This document shows, in pieces, positions 16,586-25,807 of a stretch of 64,000 bases of DNA; position 1 is the stretch's first letter, and each line of letters begins with the position of its first letter. Origin of the DNA: Leptospirales bacterium. GTDB taxonomy: Bacteria; Spirochaetota; Leptospiria; Leptospirales; Leptonemataceae. The stretch is from NCBI GenBank assembly GCA_016788865.1, contig JAEUSB010000075.1:1-64000 (forward strand). Direction: 5' to 3'. The translations under genes and the position numbers were made by a program. The notes below the pieces were generated by a model that was not told the origin of the DNA, did not search any database, and saw nothing but the letters and a program-made list of their open reading frames with translations.

Positions 16586-18760
16586 TTACTTCCGAAACAC
16601 TTCGATTGCACCTTTCCAGTTTTCTGGGACGGATGTATTCATGAATTTTTCGCTGAGCTTGTAGTAGACGCGAGCCACGGAGTCTGCCTGGTAAATCAGG
16701 AGCGCCTCGCGAAATAACTTCCTGGCCTCTACAAACTGCTTATCTCGAAACAGCGAAACTCCACCTGAAATAAACGGACTGCTTTTTTCCTTTAGCGCTG
16801 CAATCTCCTCCGGGTCCGTGTCATATACTTCGTACAGGACAATTGGTTGCGTCTTTCCCTTAACAAGGATCGATCCAATTTCTCGAATACGGTAATTCTC
16901 CGGATGGGTCAAATCCGTTCGCAGTGCTTCAGAAATGATTATGCCTGCCTTGTAATAAGTGGTCATTCCCTCAATTCGCGAAGCTACGTTCACTGTATTT
17001 CCAATCACAGTTGTGTCGATGCGATTTGAACTCCCCACTGCGCCAATAATCAAGGGGCCGGTATGGAGTCCGATTCCAATGTCAATAGGAGCATAGCCCG
17101 ATTGTCTCCTACGGTTGTTGTATTCCGGTAGATCACGCCGCATTGCGAGCGCTGCGTCCAGTCCTCGCTCTGAAGGTGTCTTGCCTTCCTTTATTCCAGC
17201 AGATTCCGAGAACAGTGCCATGATTCCGTCGCCGAGAAACTTATCGACGTAGCCACCTTCTGAGGCTATCAGAGGTTCCATGCGCGTCAGGTAGGAATTG
17301 AGGAAGCGGAAATTGTCATCGGGGCTCATCCCTTCCGACATTGCTGTGAAACCTCGAATATCGGAAAACAAAACGTTCATCAGGCGCAGCGCGTTGTCCC
17401 CCACTTTCAAGTCTGCAGCGGACTTCTTTTCCATCTGTTCGAGCACTTGCGTGGGAACGAAACGGTAAAAGGCAACGGATAGCCCTCGAAGTTCCTGATT
17501 CAAGTTTCTTTCTGAGCGCTCCAGTCTTCGCAAGCGGAGCGCAATTGTGCCTACGATCGAAATGATAAACAAAAAGAAGCTACCCTGGAAGACGCGAATA
17601 TCGGTTGTAATCGTAAGAGCCGCAATGATATCAAAGACCGCAGCAAAGGCAACGAGCAAGAAAGTTGCACCCATTACGTAGGCATCGGAGTTCTTCTGCC
17701 TCACGAATCGACCCATGAGGTAGATCAAGAACGGAAGTTGGAGGAGGGCGGTAAGTTGCCAGATGGGCAAAATCATTTTGGAATGTGTAAACGGTAGAAC
17801 CGCGGCCAGCAATGCAAGCAGACAATTCCAGAAAAGGCTGCTTCGAACCACGACTTTAAACGAACCTGGTTCAAAGTAATCGATCAAAAAGTACATAATG
17901 GATGGCATCATGCAAAACAGAGCTACGAACTCTGCTTTTTTCAGGAGTGAAGTGTCCGCGCCTGGAAAGATCGTGAACACTGAATTTGATATCAGTATGC
18001 AGTAGAAGAATAGAAAAACGCTCAATGATGCAAATGACAGATTGTATCGCTGCTGACGATTGCTCAAGAAAAGAATGAAATGATAGATACCAAAGAAGAA
18101 ATACACTGAATAGAGCATGTACGCCAGCAACTCCGATCGCTTAGCGTAACCATCCTCTATAGAATCAATCTCGTAGCCGGTTCGCATGTAGAAGCCCGCA
18201 TAATCGTTCTGAAAGAACCTCCCCCGTGCAGCAACTCCCCGAATGTGAAAAACCAGTATGTTCTCACCGGAGACAACGACTCCGGGCGGAAGATTGATAG
18301 CCACACCTTTGAGCGTCCTGTGCCGCGCAATCTGGTCATTTGAGTCCGAAAAGATCTCCCGTCGCAGTGACTTGCCGTTGAGGTAAACTTCCCAGTTCTC
18401 ACCAATCACCGGCAGAAACAGTGCCAGGTTGTTCTGAGCAACATCTGTAATATTGAAATGCACCGCCAGCGTCCAGTCGTGAGTCCCGGAACCTGGCGCA
18501 ACGGGAAACAAACGATCCAGCAGGATTGGAAATTTTGCAACAACACAGGATCCGTTCGTTTCGGGGGCTTTGATGGACTGTGCATCAAAACCTTCACAAG
18601 CAAGCCATTCTTCCTTTACGAGATCTACAGGAAGCCCTGCAATCGGTCTCTTCTGGTTACACGCCGCAAACAAGGCCAGCAGCAATAAAACAACAGCCGT
18701 CTTGCCCGGTATAGCCACTACGCAATTCAGAAACACTTTTGTGGTTTGGCCAGGCTTCAT
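16586..18760 (-). CDS. Membrane class III adenylate/guanylate cyclase with 7TM-DISM sensor
   Basis: A 724-residue product from ATG 18760 (a TTG at 18817 would add 19). Order: lipoprotein-like signal (LLLLALFAAC); an extracytoplasmic domain (about 40-190) with jelly-roll features seen in 7TMR-DISM extracellular modules; seven membrane helices (about 205-415); a coiled linker; and a class III catalytic domain (about 450-640). Metal-binding aspartates lie in NVLFSDIRGFTAMSE and DKFLGDGIMALF. The Lys of VDKFLGD and the Asp of RIDTTVIGNTVNVASR favour ATP over GTP. The last 70 residues look like one TPR-type repeat. It should make cAMP in response to an unknown external ligand. Confidence 0.88.
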   Translation of the reverse strand: MKPGQTTKVFLNCVVAIPGKTAVVLLLLALFAACNQKRPIAGLPVDLVKEEWLACEGFDAQSIKAPETNGSCVVAKFPILLDRLFPVAPGSGTHDWTLAVHFNITDVAQNNLALFLPVIGENWEVYLNGKSLRREIFSDSNDQIARHRTLKGVAINLPPGVVVSGENILVFHIRGVAARGRFFQNDYAGFYMRTGYEIDSIEDGYAKRSELLAYMLYSVYFFFGIYHFILFLSNRQQRYNLSFASLSVFLFFYCILISNSVFTIFPGADTSLLKKAEFVALFCMMPSIMYFLIDYFEPGSFKVVVRSSLFWNCLLALLAAVLPFTHSKMILPIWQLTALLQLPFLIYLMGRFVRQKNSDAYVMGATFLLVAFAAVFDIIAALTITTDIRVFQGSFFLFIISIVGTIALRLRRLERSERNLNQELRGLSVAFYRFVPTQVLEQMEKKSAADLKVGDNALRLMNVLFSDIRGFTAMSEGMSPDDNFRFLNSYLTRMEPLIASEGGYVDKFLGDGIMALFSESAGIKEGKTPSERGLDAALAMRRDLPEYNNRRRQSGYAPIDIGIGLHTGPLIIGAVGSSNRIDTTVIGNTVNVASRIEGMTTYYKAGIIISEALRTDLTHPENYRIREIGSILVKGKTQPIVLYEVYDTDPEEIAALKEKSSPFISGGVSLFRDKQFVEARKLFREALLIYQADSVARVYYKLSEKFMNTSVPENWKGAIEVFRK

Positions 18761-18903
18761 TGGATGGCAGGGTCGCCTGTCCCCTTTCAGACGTCGAGAG
18801 ACAATCGGTTGAAGCAATACGAGAAACTACGGCTGGTTGATGTTAGAAGGTGGAAGCCGACAAACCAATGGACACAGGCGCAATGTTCCTGGCACACGTG
18901 CGT

Positions 18904-20280
18904 TTAATTTTCCGAAACTAACCTGCAGGCAAGGAGTGTCACATCGTCTTCAAGAAACCCACCTCCCTTTTCACGAATTCTTTCCACGATACGGGTTACG
19001 GTGTTATCAAAAGGAAGTCCGGCCCCTTCACGCACAATATCAAGGAAGTTCTCAAGGAGCATGATTTCTCCGGATTGATCGCGTACTTCAAAACACCCAT
19101 CAGTAAAAAGGAAAACGACCTCGTTGCCGTTGAGGGATCGCTGCTGAAGTTTATACTCTGAGTCAGCAAAGATTCCAAGCGCCCTGCCCTCTGAAGGGCA
19201 AATTTCCAGCTCCTTCGAAAGGGGATGGTACAGTAATGGAGCTTCGTGACCGGCCGTGCAATACGTCAGGGTCTTCTGCTTTACGTTGATTAGCCCATAT
19301 ACCGCAGTGATGAACTCATTGTGAAGATTATTTTTCAGAAGCGTATCCATCCGCTTCATTAGCTTCTCAGGTTGATAGAGAATGTCTCTCTCCATAGCAT
19401 GCAGAAGCATCTTCATCATGGATGAAATCAGCGCGGATGCAAAACCATGACCGGAGACGTCTGCGATCAGCAAGCCATAGACGCCATCTTCGAGCCTGAT
19501 AATATCGAGAAGATCCCCTCCTACGTTGTTTGCCGGGAGATAGCAGAAATCTATGCTGACATACTCGTCTGAATAGCGAGCCTGCGGGAGCAGTCCGCGC
19601 TGAACCCGTTCCGCCAGGCGCAGTTCCTTCTGCGTGCGCCGCTCATTCTCCTCAAGCACCATCCGGGCGGCCTCAAGTGTTGCTACGTGACTCCACTCGC
19701 GAATGTTCCGCTCCCAATTCACAATCGCCAGGACAATTCCAATCGCTGCGGTTCCCATCATTGGGGCAATGTGGGCCATTTGGGCGCTGGCTGCCAGGTC
19801 TCGTCCCAGACCAACCCCTAACACGAGCAGGTAGAAAACCATGTTCGAAACGATCAGCACAATGAAGCGTTTGGGTTCATAGAACACAAGGAACGGAGCA
19901 GCCAGATGAACGAGGCACGCGGAGTACGTTGCTGCGTCCACATCTCGGAGAAAGTAGCAATTGGCCGTCTGACCAACCAGCCATACGATAGCGTGGACAA
20001 ACAATAGATTTCGGTAGGATATTCGCAGCTTTCTGGGAAAAGTCAGGAGCGCGGGAATGAAGAGTCCCAGCGCCATGGGAACACGTACCAGATACGTCTG
20101 AGGATCATAGGTATCCGCAATGAGGCGGTCTGTAAAGATGAAGGCTAAATGAAGCGGGGCAAACAGAATCCCCATCCACCGTACGTACAATCGCGACCGA
20201 CGGTCTGCCATTGCGAGAAATTCAGGCGGGACCCCAAAGCCCAGTGCAACGGCCGGGTTCATGCGGAAATGCGTTACCAT
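18904..20280 (-). CDS. Membrane-anchored SpoIIE/RsbU-type PP2C phosphatase
   Basis: A 458-residue product from ATG 20280. Five or six hydrophobic segments fill about residues 30-200, then a short coiled coil (ENERRTQKELRLAERVQRGL) leads to a PP2C domain of about 230 residues. Metal-site motifs are NNVGGDLLDI, LIADVSGHGFASAL, TAGHEAPLL, FLFTDGCFEV and LEDDVTLLACR. Such enzymes dephosphorylate STAS anti-anti-sigma proteins, and a STAS-like gene lies immediately upstream. The frame is open to 20445 over that gene. A TTG at 20334 would give a 4-base overlap and is a possible alternative start. Confidence 0.88.
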   Translation of the reverse strand: MVTHFRMNPAVALGFGVPPEFLAMADRRSRLYVRWMGILFAPLHLAFIFTDRLIADTYDPQTYLVRVPMALGLFIPALLTFPRKLRISYRNLLFVHAIVWLVGQTANCYFLRDVDAATYSACLVHLAAPFLVFYEPKRFIVLIVSNMVFYLLVLGVGLGRDLAASAQMAHIAPMMGTAAIGIVLAIVNWERNIREWSHVATLEAARMVLEENERRTQKELRLAERVQRGLLPQARYSDEYVSIDFCYLPANNVGGDLLDIIRLEDGVYGLLIADVSGHGFASALISSMMKMLLHAMERDILYQPEKLMKRMDTLLKNNLHNEFITAVYGLINVKQKTLTYCTAGHEAPLLYHPLSKELEICPSEGRALGIFADSEYKLQQRSLNGNEVVFLFTDGCFEVRDQSGEIMLLENFLDIVREGAGLPFDNTVTRIVERIREKGGGFLEDDVTLLACRLVSEN

Positions 20281-20330
20281 GGAATCCGAAAAGAGAACTC
20301 GGTCATGTGTGGCCGCAAGAACAAAATTCT

Positions 20331-20663
20331 TCAACACAGCAACAATGCATCCCGTAGAGTTGACACGATGGGAATATCCATGCCGCCGAGCATTTCTTTG
20401 ATTGTTGTGGCCGTACTCTGATCTGCCACGACCATTGGTTTGCAATTCTTCATCAGAAGTGGAGATATCCAGAGGGATGCGAAGTGGTCCGCAAAGGTGA
20501 AGTCCGCGTCGAGCAGATCGAGTATGACGGGCCCTCCATAACCTGCTGCGGCGATGCGTTCCAGTTCCGGCCTCAATGAATCAATCGCTGCGTTTCCCTC
20601 TTTGCAGGCGGGAACAAAGCCAGTGACAGTTACAACCTGGACCGGATATTTTGCCCCTTCCAT
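20331..20663 (-). CDS. STAS-like protein, candidate substrate of the adjacent phosphatase
   Basis: A 110-residue product from ATG 20663, preferred over TTG 20693 because TAAGGT sits upstream. The layout matches a STAS domain: a beta-strand (VQVVTVTGFV), a helix (LRPELERIAAA), then PVILDLLDADFTFADHFASL and PMVVADQSTAT. The usual DSSG phosphoserine loop is replaced by DFTFADHFAS, so the fold assignment is tentative. Its position directly before the SpoIIE phosphatase supports a partner-switching role. Confidence 0.55.
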   Translation of the reverse strand: MEGAKYPVQVVTVTGFVPACKEGNAAIDSLRPELERIAAAGYGGPVILDLLDADFTFADHFASLWISPLLMKNCKPMVVADQSTATTIKEMLGGMDIPIVSTLRDALLLC

Positions 20664-20997
20664 TGCTGTTACCTTAATCTTTACTGAGCTCAATACGTAA
20701 TCCTTATCCAGTTACCAGGAAAGCCGACGATCCAGCTCTGGCATGCTAAATGCAGTGAACGAGCAGAAAAGATTTTCTGCTTTTTTCAGGAAAATCGTTG
20801 TCTGAATTTTCAAATTCAATATAAATATTCATAGATCGACTAGACCACTGCATTCGCGGAATGCATTCGGCACAATTTGTGTTTCTGGTTTGATGGTATT
20901 CAGTTCGATCAATGGGTGAAAGACGTCGGGGCCATCCCAGGAATGGGGTGGCTCTTTTCTTATTGCTACCCCTGCCGGCATCAAAAGGCTGCGGGTT
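20664..20997. other. Intergenic region between divergent units
   Basis: About 330 bases with no supported gene. It holds an AT-rich hairpin with a T-run (20762-20786) and an AT-rich stretch around 20800-20835 (TTCAATATAAATATTCATAG) that could contain the promoter of the PfpI-MFS genes, which would leave a leader of roughly 150 bases. Confidence 0.5.
20762..20786 (+). terminator. Terminator-like hairpin with T-run
   Basis: AGCAGAAA (20762-20769) and TTTCTGCT (20774-20781) form a perfect 8-bp stem with a 4-base loop, followed by five more T residues. No plus-strand gene ends just upstream, so it may attenuate a leader, block read-through, or be non-functional. Confidence 0.45.
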
Positions 20998-21504
20998 ATG
21001 AAACGCATCCTTGCCTTTGTCGATGACATTTACGAAGATCTAGAACTCTGGTATCCAAAGATTCGCCTTGAGGAAGAAGGATGGCAGGTCGATCTGGCAG
21101 GCCCGGAGATCAAAACGTATTCTGGCAAGCATGGCTATCCGGCAAAATCTAACGTTCTGATAAAAGATGCAGTCGAGAGCTCGTATGATGCGCTACTTAT
21201 CCCGGGCGGATTCATGCCAGACAAGCTGCGCCGTGATCCCAGCGTGATTGAGCTCACACAGGCTTTCCATAAGTCGAATAAACCTATCGCATTCATTTGC
21301 CATGGCGGCTGGATTCCGATCTCCGCGAAGATTCTTAGCGGTAAGCGGGCGACAGGTTCGCGCGGAATCAAGGATGATCTTGAGAATGCAGGTGCCATTT
21401 GGATTGATGAAGCCGTCGTAGTGGATGGGAATCTGCTTTCAAGCAGAACCCCTCTCGACCTTGCTGCGTTTGGCCGGGCATTTGTTTCCTTGATACAAAA
21501 GTAG
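20998..21504 (+). CDS. DJ-1/PfpI superfamily protein
   Basis: A 168-residue protein of the class I glutamine-amidotransferase-like fold. The nucleophile elbow is AFICHGGW (C101, H102), and the conserved acidic residue is E13 in IYEDLELWYP. LLIPGG and the final SLLSSRTPLDL segment are typical of the PfpI branch. Members act as chaperones, glyoxalase or deglycase-like enzymes, or proteases. Sequence alone does not choose between them. It precedes an MFS gene by 58 bases on the same strand and may be co-transcribed. Confidence 0.88.
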   Translation: MKRILAFVDDIYEDLELWYPKIRLEEEGWQVDLAGPEIKTYSGKHGYPAKSNVLIKDAVESSYDALLIPGGFMPDKLRRDPSVIELTQAFHKSNKPIAFICHGGWIPISAKILSGKRATGSRGIKDDLENAGAIWIDEAVVVDGNLLSSRTPLDLAAFGRAFVSLIQK

Positions 21505-21562
21505 ACAGTCCCATTTTTTGCAGTGTCCTGCGAAAACCGCGGGTTTGATTCTGACTAAAGCA

Positions 21563-22822
21563 ATGAAAAATCAAACGTCAGCCGCTTCCGTACCCTCTTC
21601 CGGATTTACCGGTTATCAAAAATTCATCGTCGCAATGATCGCCTTTCTCCAGTTTACAGTGATACTGGATTTCATGGTACTTTCGCCACTGGGGGCCCAG
21701 CTAATGCTGGAGCTCCATATTACGCCGGCACAGTTTGGAATCGTGCTTTCCGTCTACGCCCTGAGTGCGGCAATCTCTGGTCTGGCTGCCGCTGGCTTCG
21801 CCGACAAATTTGACCGCAAACACTTGCTTCTGGTATTCTACGCTGGCTTCTTCCTTGGGACTCTGTTCTGTGGAATTGCGCCGAATTATCACTATCTGTT
21901 GGCAGCGCGCATCATAACTGGAATTTTTGGTGGGGTAATTTCATCGATCGGGATGGCCATCGTTACTGATTTGTTCCCTCTTGAAATGCGGGGACGGGTC
22001 ATGGGAATTGCACAAATGGCTTTCGCGGCGAGCCAGGTGCTCGGACTGCCCATTGGCCTGGTCCTGGCAACACGGTTTGGCTGGCATGCACCGTTTCTAA
22101 TGATCACTGTTGTGTGTGCCCTGGTGGGACTTGCGATTGTATTTGGAATGAAACCCATTCGCGAACACATCCATTTGAATCTTGGCCGTCATCCGTTTCG
22201 CCATCTTTACGAAACTGTTTTGCATAAGCCCTATCTAAGAGGATTTGCCGCCACAACCCTGTTGTCTACCGGCGGGTTCATGTTAATGCCTTTTGGAAGT
22301 GCCTTCGCGATCCACAACATGGGGCTAACGTTAAACGATCTTCCAGTCCTGTATACGGCCACTGGAATTTGTTCAATCGCATTTGGCCCACTCATAGGCA
22401 GGTTGAGTGACCGGATTGGTAGGTACGCAGTATTTTTCTGGGGATCCATCATCACACTTTTGATGGTTTTGATCTACACGCACCAGGGAATTACTCCGCT
22501 ATGGCTCGTAATCATCTTGAACGTATTGCTCTTTGCAGGTATACTGTCGCGAATGATCTCTTCTCAAGCCATCATTTCCGGAGTGCCAGAACCTCGGGAT
22601 CGGGGTGCATTCATGAGCATAAACTCTTCAGTTCAGTATGGAGCAGGGTCGATCTCTGCGGCGGTAGCGGGCCTAATTGTTGTACAGACTCCGGATGGCT
22701 TCATCCAGCACTATGATACGCTGGGCTACGTCGTGAATGTGGCGACAATATTTACTATCGTGGCTATGTTCTACGTTAATCAACAGGTCATGGCAAAGCA
22801 AGCGAGCGCGGCTCAACCGTGA
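21563..22822 (+). CDS. MFS transporter (DHA1-like drug/proton antiporter family)
   Basis: A 419-residue product from ATG 21563. Twelve hydrophobic segments are visible. The MFS motif A variant between TM2 and TM3 is GFADKFDRKHLLL, and the second half repeats it as GRLSDRIGRYAVF. Acidic D in VILDFMVLSPLG (TM1) and the TM5 segment resemble proton-coupled efflux pumps. The substrate is unknown. It lies downstream of the PfpI-like gene. The in-frame extension to 21518 lacks membrane or signal features and is not adopted. Confidence 0.85.
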   Translation: MKNQTSAASVPSSGFTGYQKFIVAMIAFLQFTVILDFMVLSPLGAQLMLELHITPAQFGIVLSVYALSAAISGLAAAGFADKFDRKHLLLVFYAGFFLGTLFCGIAPNYHYLLAARIITGIFGGVISSIGMAIVTDLFPLEMRGRVMGIAQMAFAASQVLGLPIGLVLATRFGWHAPFLMITVVCALVGLAIVFGMKPIREHIHLNLGRHPFRHLYETVLHKPYLRGFAATTLLSTGGFMLMPFGSAFAIHNMGLTLNDLPVLYTATGICSIAFGPLIGRLSDRIGRYAVFFWGSIITLLMVLIYTHQGITPLWLVIILNVLLFAGILSRMISSQAIISGVPEPRDRGAFMSINSSVQYGAGSISAAVAGLIVVQTPDGFIQHYDTLGYVVNVATIFTIVAMFYVNQQVMAKQASAAQP

Positions 22823-22917
22823 GCGAGGACAGGCAACCGAAGCCAACGCATCTGAGACGCGGGCCTGCTCTGCGCTTCTTGCAGATTGGTTGACGGACTC
22901 CAGGCACTGACCTTACC

Positions 22918-23256
22918 GTGGATTCAATTATGGATATCGAGGCTCTTGAGAAAGATGGCGTTGCCATTCTGCGCCTGTCCGGCGAGATAAACATGGACAA
23001 TGCGGCAAGCCTTCAGCGCTCGCTGCAACGTTGCATGCAGTCTCGTATAGTCATTGATATGGCAGGTGTTACTCTCCTCGATTCTGCGGGCATCGGAGCC
23101 CTTATTGCGGCAACCCGAACCAACGGGGCCACGGTTAAGTTTTGCGGGATACGGACGGCTATATTTCGACTGCTTGAGCTCACAAAGGTTGATAACCTGT
23201 TTCGCGCTTATACAACCGAAGACGACGCCATCGCTGCGTTCTCAAGACCTGACTGA
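22918..23256 (+). CDS. STAS-domain anti-anti-sigma factor-like protein
   Basis: A 112-residue STAS domain protein read from GTG 22918 (an ATG follows at 22930). Core features are VAILRLSGEINMDNAASLQ, RIVIDMAGVTLLDSAGIGAL with the candidate phosphoserine in DSAG, and the C-terminal helix. In partner switching the dephosphorylated form binds a GHKL anti-sigma kinase. No kinase or phosphatase is adjacent, but several lie within the window. Its last 15 bases overlap the convergent mpl gene. Confidence 0.85.
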   Translation: MDSIMDIEALEKDGVAILRLSGEINMDNAASLQRSLQRCMQSRIVIDMAGVTLLDSAGIGALIAATRTNGATVKFCGIRTAIFRLLELTKVDNLFRAYTTEDDAIAAFSRPD

Positions 23257-24633
23257 TTTCTCCAGAAACGTCTCCAGGGATTTGTATATCCCTCCAAACG
23301 CGCCATTCGACAGGACCAGAATAACGTCGCCTGTCCTGGATCTCGAAAATTTCTTTTCAAATGATGCAAAAAGGCTTTGCGGGTCTTTTGCATATGCAAA
23401 TGTCCCCTTCTTCTTCTTGCCAAGACCGGCAACCAGTTCCTTCACGTTGAGTCGCTCGTCGCCAGACACCTTCTGCCGATTGAAGACTTCCGTAATATAG
23501 ACGTTATCCGCCTTTTGAAAGGCTCTGGCATAGTCGGCTTGAAATTCAAGTCGGTGGGAGCTTGCGCTGCGTGGTTCAAATAATACCGTTACCTTCCGAC
23601 CCGGAAAGGACTGGCGGGCTGCCGCAATTGTTTCAGACACTGCCGTGGGGTGGTGTGCAAAATCCTCAATCATGGTAACTGAATTGCTCTGGAACCGAAT
23701 CTGCTGGCGCCGCAGTACCCCGGGAAATGTGGCTATTGCATCACGAATCACTTCTGGCCTGATCCCAAGAGCCAGAGCCACCCGTGCGGCGGCCAGGGCG
23801 TTTCTCGCATTGTAATCACCAATCAGCGGGAAGTTTTGCAAGTCTCCAACTCCGTCCAGATACATGCGATTCTGTTTCCGCTTGAAACCGGAGATGCCTT
23901 TGCGGCTCTTATTGGAAATCCATTCGAGCTTTGAAAAACTGTAGTCTTTCAATACTGTACGAACCCCGGGCGAATCGTAGTTTGCAACAACAAGTCCTTC
24001 TGACGGAATCATACGAATCAATCGCCTGAATGGTAGCATGTACTCCGTGATGTCTTTGAATATGTCTGCATGATCAAATTCAATTGCCCCGATTATCAGA
24101 TAGCGCGGCCGGTAATGAAGAAACTTGGAACCTTTGTCGAAAAAGGCCGAATCATACTCGTCTCCTTCGATTACGAAGTACTTTGATCCTGGAATGGCAA
24201 ACCCGTCCATTCCGTCTGCACGAACGCCACCGGCAAACAAACCCGGCTTCAATCCGGCCTCTGAAAGAATGTGATGGGTAAGAAACGTTGTCGTTGTCTT
24301 TCCATGCGTGCCCGCAGCAACAACCACCTGTCGTGATTTCAGGAAGAATTCAAATAGGGCCTGAGGCAGGCTCATGTATGGAACCGATGAATTTAGAACT
24401 GCCTCAACTTCAGGATTTCCTCGGCTGATAACGTTTCCGATTATGCATAAATCCACGTCACGAACATTAGCCGTATCAAAATGTCTGGCTTCGATCTTCC
24501 ACTCTTTGAGACGATCCGACATGGGTGGATACAAATCACGATCCGATCCCGTCACGGTATGGCCAAGTTTTCGTAGCATGGCCGCTAGATTTCCCATTGC
24601 CACGCCACCGACACCGGTAACGTGGACCTTCAA
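23242..24633 (-). CDS. mpl: UDP-N-acetylmuramate:L-Ala-D-Glu-meso-DAP ligase (Mpl)
   Basis: A 463-residue Mur-ligase family enzyme that reattaches recycled tripeptide to UDP-MurNAc in cell-wall recycling. The N-terminal domain starts VHVTGVGGVAMGNLA, the ATP-binding P-loop is GTHGKTTTT (108-116), and the Mpl-typical EGDEYDSAFFDKGSKFLHY follows. The C-terminal domain contains MIEDFAHHPTAV and LFEPRSASS. Length matches Mpl rather than MurC, and EGDEYD separates the two. It overlaps the upstream membrane-protein gene by 4 bases and probably belongs to the tpx operon. It suggests DAP-type peptidoglycan with recycling. Confidence 0.93.
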   Translation of the reverse strand: MKVHVTGVGGVAMGNLAAMLRKLGHTVTGSDRDLYPPMSDRLKEWKIEARHFDTANVRDVDLCIIGNVISRGNPEVEAVLNSSVPYMSLPQALFEFFLKSRQVVVAAGTHGKTTTTFLTHHILSEAGLKPGLFAGGVRADGMDGFAIPGSKYFVIEGDEYDSAFFDKGSKFLHYRPRYLIIGAIEFDHADIFKDITEYMLPFRRLIRMIPSEGLVVANYDSPGVRTVLKDYSFSKLEWISNKSRKGISGFKRKQNRMYLDGVGDLQNFPLIGDYNARNALAAARVALALGIRPEVIRDAIATFPGVLRRQQIRFQSNSVTMIEDFAHHPTAVSETIAAARQSFPGRKVTVLFEPRSASSHRLEFQADYARAFQKADNVYITEVFNRQKVSGDERLNVKELVAGLGKKKKGTFAYAKDPQSLFASFEKKFSRSRTGDVILVLSNGAFGGIYKSLETFLEKSVRS

Positions 24634-25217
24634 GTAAACAGCCTGCCCAGAATTTTGAAACTTGTTACTACGTTAAAGGCAAGGACAACAAGTACGCTGG
24701 GGATAAGAATAAAGAAAAGAGCACCAGCAAGGCGGAAGACAGCCTTCTCCACGGGAAGGTTCCACAAAGATATTGACGCACGCACGAAAAGCAGTATAGA
24801 ATACGAAGCGGCCAGAACGGACATCAGTAGGCCGATAATCGGATGAAGAAGGAAGAATAACCCACAGCTACACGCCGGGAGAGCACAAAACAACATGCCG
24901 TTTTCCGGCCGTTCCCTGCCTGGGACTTCAAGCACCGGCCCCTTTTCATTTAGTAGGATTCGATCGTATACCATGGCCAACAGGATCACCAGGGTTGGAA
25001 TGGCCAGAGGTAGAATTAGTCGCATGGACGGCGAGAACCGGGTGCCAAAAATCCAGGGCAACGGGGAAAGAACGGAAAAGATTGGAATGTGTAAGAGCAG
25101 GATCATGTGCGAACTGAGAATTAGTTCACGCGATGACACAAAAGGACGGCTAAGGAAATCTTGCAGCGCTCCACTCCAATCGGAATAGAGCGCGCGCAAA
25201 TCTGACAGTACGGTCAC
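24630..25217 (-). CDS. Multi-pass membrane protein, Yip1-like layout
   Basis: A 195-residue protein starting at GTG 25217, one base after the tpx stop. Five hydrophobic segments follow a soluble, amphipathic N-terminus (ALYSDWSGALQDFLSRPF), as in bacterial Yip1-domain proteins. No catalytic motif is seen. The end overlaps mpl by four bases, so tpx, this gene and mpl look like one transcript. Function is unknown and the Yip1 resemblance is by topology only. Confidence 0.6.
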   Translation of the reverse strand: MTVLSDLRALYSDWSGALQDFLSRPFVSSRELILSSHMILLLHIPIFSVLSPLPWIFGTRFSPSMRLILPLAIPTLVILLAMVYDRILLNEKGPVLEVPGRERPENGMLFCALPACSCGLFFLLHPIIGLLMSVLAASYSILLFVRASISLWNLPVEKAVFRLAGALFFILIPSVLVVLAFNVVTSFKILGRLFT

Positions 25218-25218
25218 G

Positions 25219-25731
25219 TTATCCGACCAGCTTCTTTACGGCCTCAGCGGTTTTGTCATAATTAGGCTCTCCGCCAATATCCGGCACAAGCTCGACGTGT
25301 TGAACTGTGTTGTCCTTATCGACAACAAAAACGGCACGCGCTGAAAGCCCCTTGAGCGCACCTTCAGTGATGAAGGTACCGTAAGAATGCGAGAATCCCA
25401 TGTCCCGGAATTGCGATCCTGTTACCACGTTCTTAAGTCCTTCTGTGGTACAAAAACGCTTCATTGCGAATGGAAGGTCACCTGAAACTACAAGCACGAC
25501 CGTGTCCTTCATCTCTCCGAGCTTCTGGTTGAACTCGCGAGTTTCTTTCTGGCAGACGGGAGTATCCAGGGATGGGAGAGCAACCAGGACCTTTACTTTT
25601 CCTGCAAATGCGTCAAGTCCCACTTCTGACAGATCGTCCTTAACAACCTTGAAGTCCGGGGCCTTTTGCCCAACCGCTGGAAGATTTCCGTCGAGACGAA
25701 TTGTATTGCCCTTGTGTGTTACCGTTGCCAT
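25219..25731 (-). CDS. tpx: Thiol peroxidase Tpx
   Basis: A 170-residue atypical 2-Cys peroxiredoxin of the Tpx subfamily. ATG 25731, giving [13 protein letters not shown], has GGAGC upstream and is chosen over an in-frame extension to 25773. The peroxidatic Cys60 lies in [16 protein letters not shown] and the resolving Cys94 in [11 protein letters not shown], close to the positions in E. coli Tpx. It reduces alkyl hydroperoxides and H2O2 using thioredoxin. It is divergent from the acyltransferase gene, with little space between the two starts. Confidence 0.95.
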   Translation of the reverse strand: MATVTHKGNTIRLDGNLPAVGQKAPDFKVVKDDLSEVGLDAFAGKVKVLVALPSLDTPVCQKETREFNQKLGEMKDTVVLVVSGDLPFAMKRFCTTEGLKNVVTGSQFRDMGFSHSYGTFITEGALKGLSARAVFVVDKDNTVQHVELVPDIGGEPNYDKTAEAVKKLVG

Positions 25732-25807
25732 GTTTGCTCCTGAAATATGCCGGAATTGATTTTTGTATAGCATTCCAAACCGGGCCCTTATTAATCCAGT
25801 TCTTTTT

